Shown here one piece after another: positions 63,612-64,000 of a stretch of DNA of 64,000 nt (positions are counted from its first letter, which is position 1; every line of letters starts with the position of its first letter). Made by a program: the position numbers and the translations under genes. Source of the DNA: Mucilaginibacter sp. Its GTDB lineage: Bacteria > Bacteroidota > Bacteroidia > Sphingobacteriales > Sphingobacteriaceae. The stretch lies in assembly GCA_025352225.1 (NCBI GenBank), contig JANXTT010000120.1:1-64000 (forward strand), given 5' to 3'. The notes beneath the pieces were generated by a model. It made no database searches and was not told the origin of the DNA. It worked only from the letters and a program-made list of their open reading frames with translations.

Positions 63612-64000
63612 TATTTAAGCCCGATTGTGGAAAGTCATTAGTAGTAAGTGCTTTGATGCGTGCAACCGCGCGGTTTTTGCTATCGTACTCCAACCCTTTA
63701 GTATGGGTCTGTTTAATGGAGATGATTTTTGCATTTAAAAACTCACCTTTGGGGTTGAGGTATACTTTAAGTATCGGTGCAATTCCACATATTCCGGCAA
63801 CGCTAACACTTTTATAGGTGCAAAAATTACCTAAACTATAAGCTATTAAACGGTTTTTGTAATTTTCCATTGCCCGGGTTACATGCGGGCCGTTTCCAAA
63901 TACCACATCTGCACCAGCGTCAATAGCGTTATGGGCAAATGCACATACATCACCACGTTTTTCGCCTAAATAAGATTCGCATTTAAAAGGAACATGTTCA
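63577..64000 (-). CDS. CapA-family protein, C-terminal part (truncated by window edge)
   Basis: The open frame runs from beyond 64000 to a TAA at 63577-63579. About 140 residues are seen. Motifs AIDAGADVVFGNGPHVTRAM and NRLIAYSLGNFCTY are the conserved C-terminal part of the poly-gamma-glutamate synthesis/CapA metallophosphatase-like domain, where GPH supplies a metal-binding His. The remaining tail is a beta-rich extension. Some members act in capsule or polyglutamate formation, others are uncharacterised phosphoesterases. The N-terminus lies outside the window. Confidence 0.85.
   Translation of the reverse strand, partial: EHVPFKCESYLGEKRGDVCAFAHNAIDAGADVVFGNGPHVTRAMENYKNRLIAYSLGNFCTYKSVSVAGICGIAPILKVYLNPKGEFLNAKIISIKQTHTKGLEYDSKNRAVARIKALTTNDFPQSGLNITDQGVVTPDL

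Noticed and set aside
1-64000. Search for tRNA, rRNA, CRISPR arrays, phage, toxin-antitoxin or defence genes
   Set aside because: No tRNA arm patterns, repeat-spacer arrays, transposase, integrase, restriction or toxin-antitoxin genes were seen by reading. A tRNAscan or CRISPR finder run was not possible.

Overview
The window looks like a chromosomal segment of a Bacteroidota bacterium, most likely Sphingobacteriaceae (Mucilaginibacter or Pedobacter type). The evidence is a SusC/SusD/SusE locus, many GH-family polysaccharide enzymes, a type IX secretion (T9SS) C-terminal signal, DUF5686 and DUF5687 families, carboxypeptidase-regulatory-like TonB receptors, AT-rich intergenic DNA, poor Shine-Dalgarno sequences and -7 elements of the TANNTTTG type. 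The genus is inferred from gene content only. No tRNA, rRNA, CRISPR array, phage or intact insertion sequence was seen.

Layout. (1) 1-87 is the tail of an SGNH hydrolase. (2) 370-20472 is a starch/maltodextrin utilisation locus. On the minus strand, in transcription order, it has a membrane-anchored SusR-like regulator, SusC, SusD, SusE, a hairpin, a GH31 alpha-glucosidase, a SusA-like GH13, an SLC45-type sugar MFS transporter and a second lipoprotein GH13 with a CBM48-like domain. A GH97 enzyme and a GH9 cellulase-type enzyme are divergent on the plus strand. (3) 20527-31949 is mixed: an AraC regulator with VOC and membrane-protein partners, an MBL-fold hydrolase, a lipoprotein, class Ia ribonucleotide reductase (nrdA, nrdB), small membrane proteins, a DUF5686 outer-membrane protein, a DUF2252 protein and TatA. 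(4) 32104-47211 is a nearly complete hexuronate (pectin sugar) catabolic island: GAPN-like dehydrogenase, ExuT-type transporter, KDPG aldolase, two KDG kinases, YhcH, UxaC, UxaA, UxaB, GH105, KduI and KduD. (5) 47385-57129 is mostly housekeeping: a beta-barrel protein, CsbD-like protein, S41 protease, RarA, an ABC exporter pair, GNAT, ExoIII, cyclophilin and small proteins. (6) 56806-59729 is a probable metal or metal-chelate TonB receptor unit. (7) 59870-62125 is a T9SS-secreted PL4 rhamnogalacturonan lyase, followed by an SPFH protein, a small membrane protein and a truncated CapA-family protein.

How it works together. Starch is bound and imported by SusCDE and cut by GH13, GH31 and GH97 enzymes. 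Unsaturated uronates released by GH105 go through KduI and KduD to 2-keto-3-deoxygluconate (KDG). Galacturonate reaches KDG through UxaC, UxaB and UxaA. KDG is phosphorylated by either PfkB kinase and cleaved by Eda, and the resulting glyceraldehyde 3-phosphate may be oxidised by the GAPN-like enzyme. The most notable signal is an identical 23-bp element upstream of both the eda and kduD operons, 11.5 kb apart, which looks like a LacI-family operator. A different inverted repeat sits on the uxaB promoter. Other points of interest are a GAPN-like enzyme without the usual catalytic glutamate, a small membrane-peptide ORF in the uxaB leader, and an insertion-sequence-like palindrome at 59755-59834. 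I found no clearly new multi-gene system: most of the window is recognisable polysaccharide and core metabolism.
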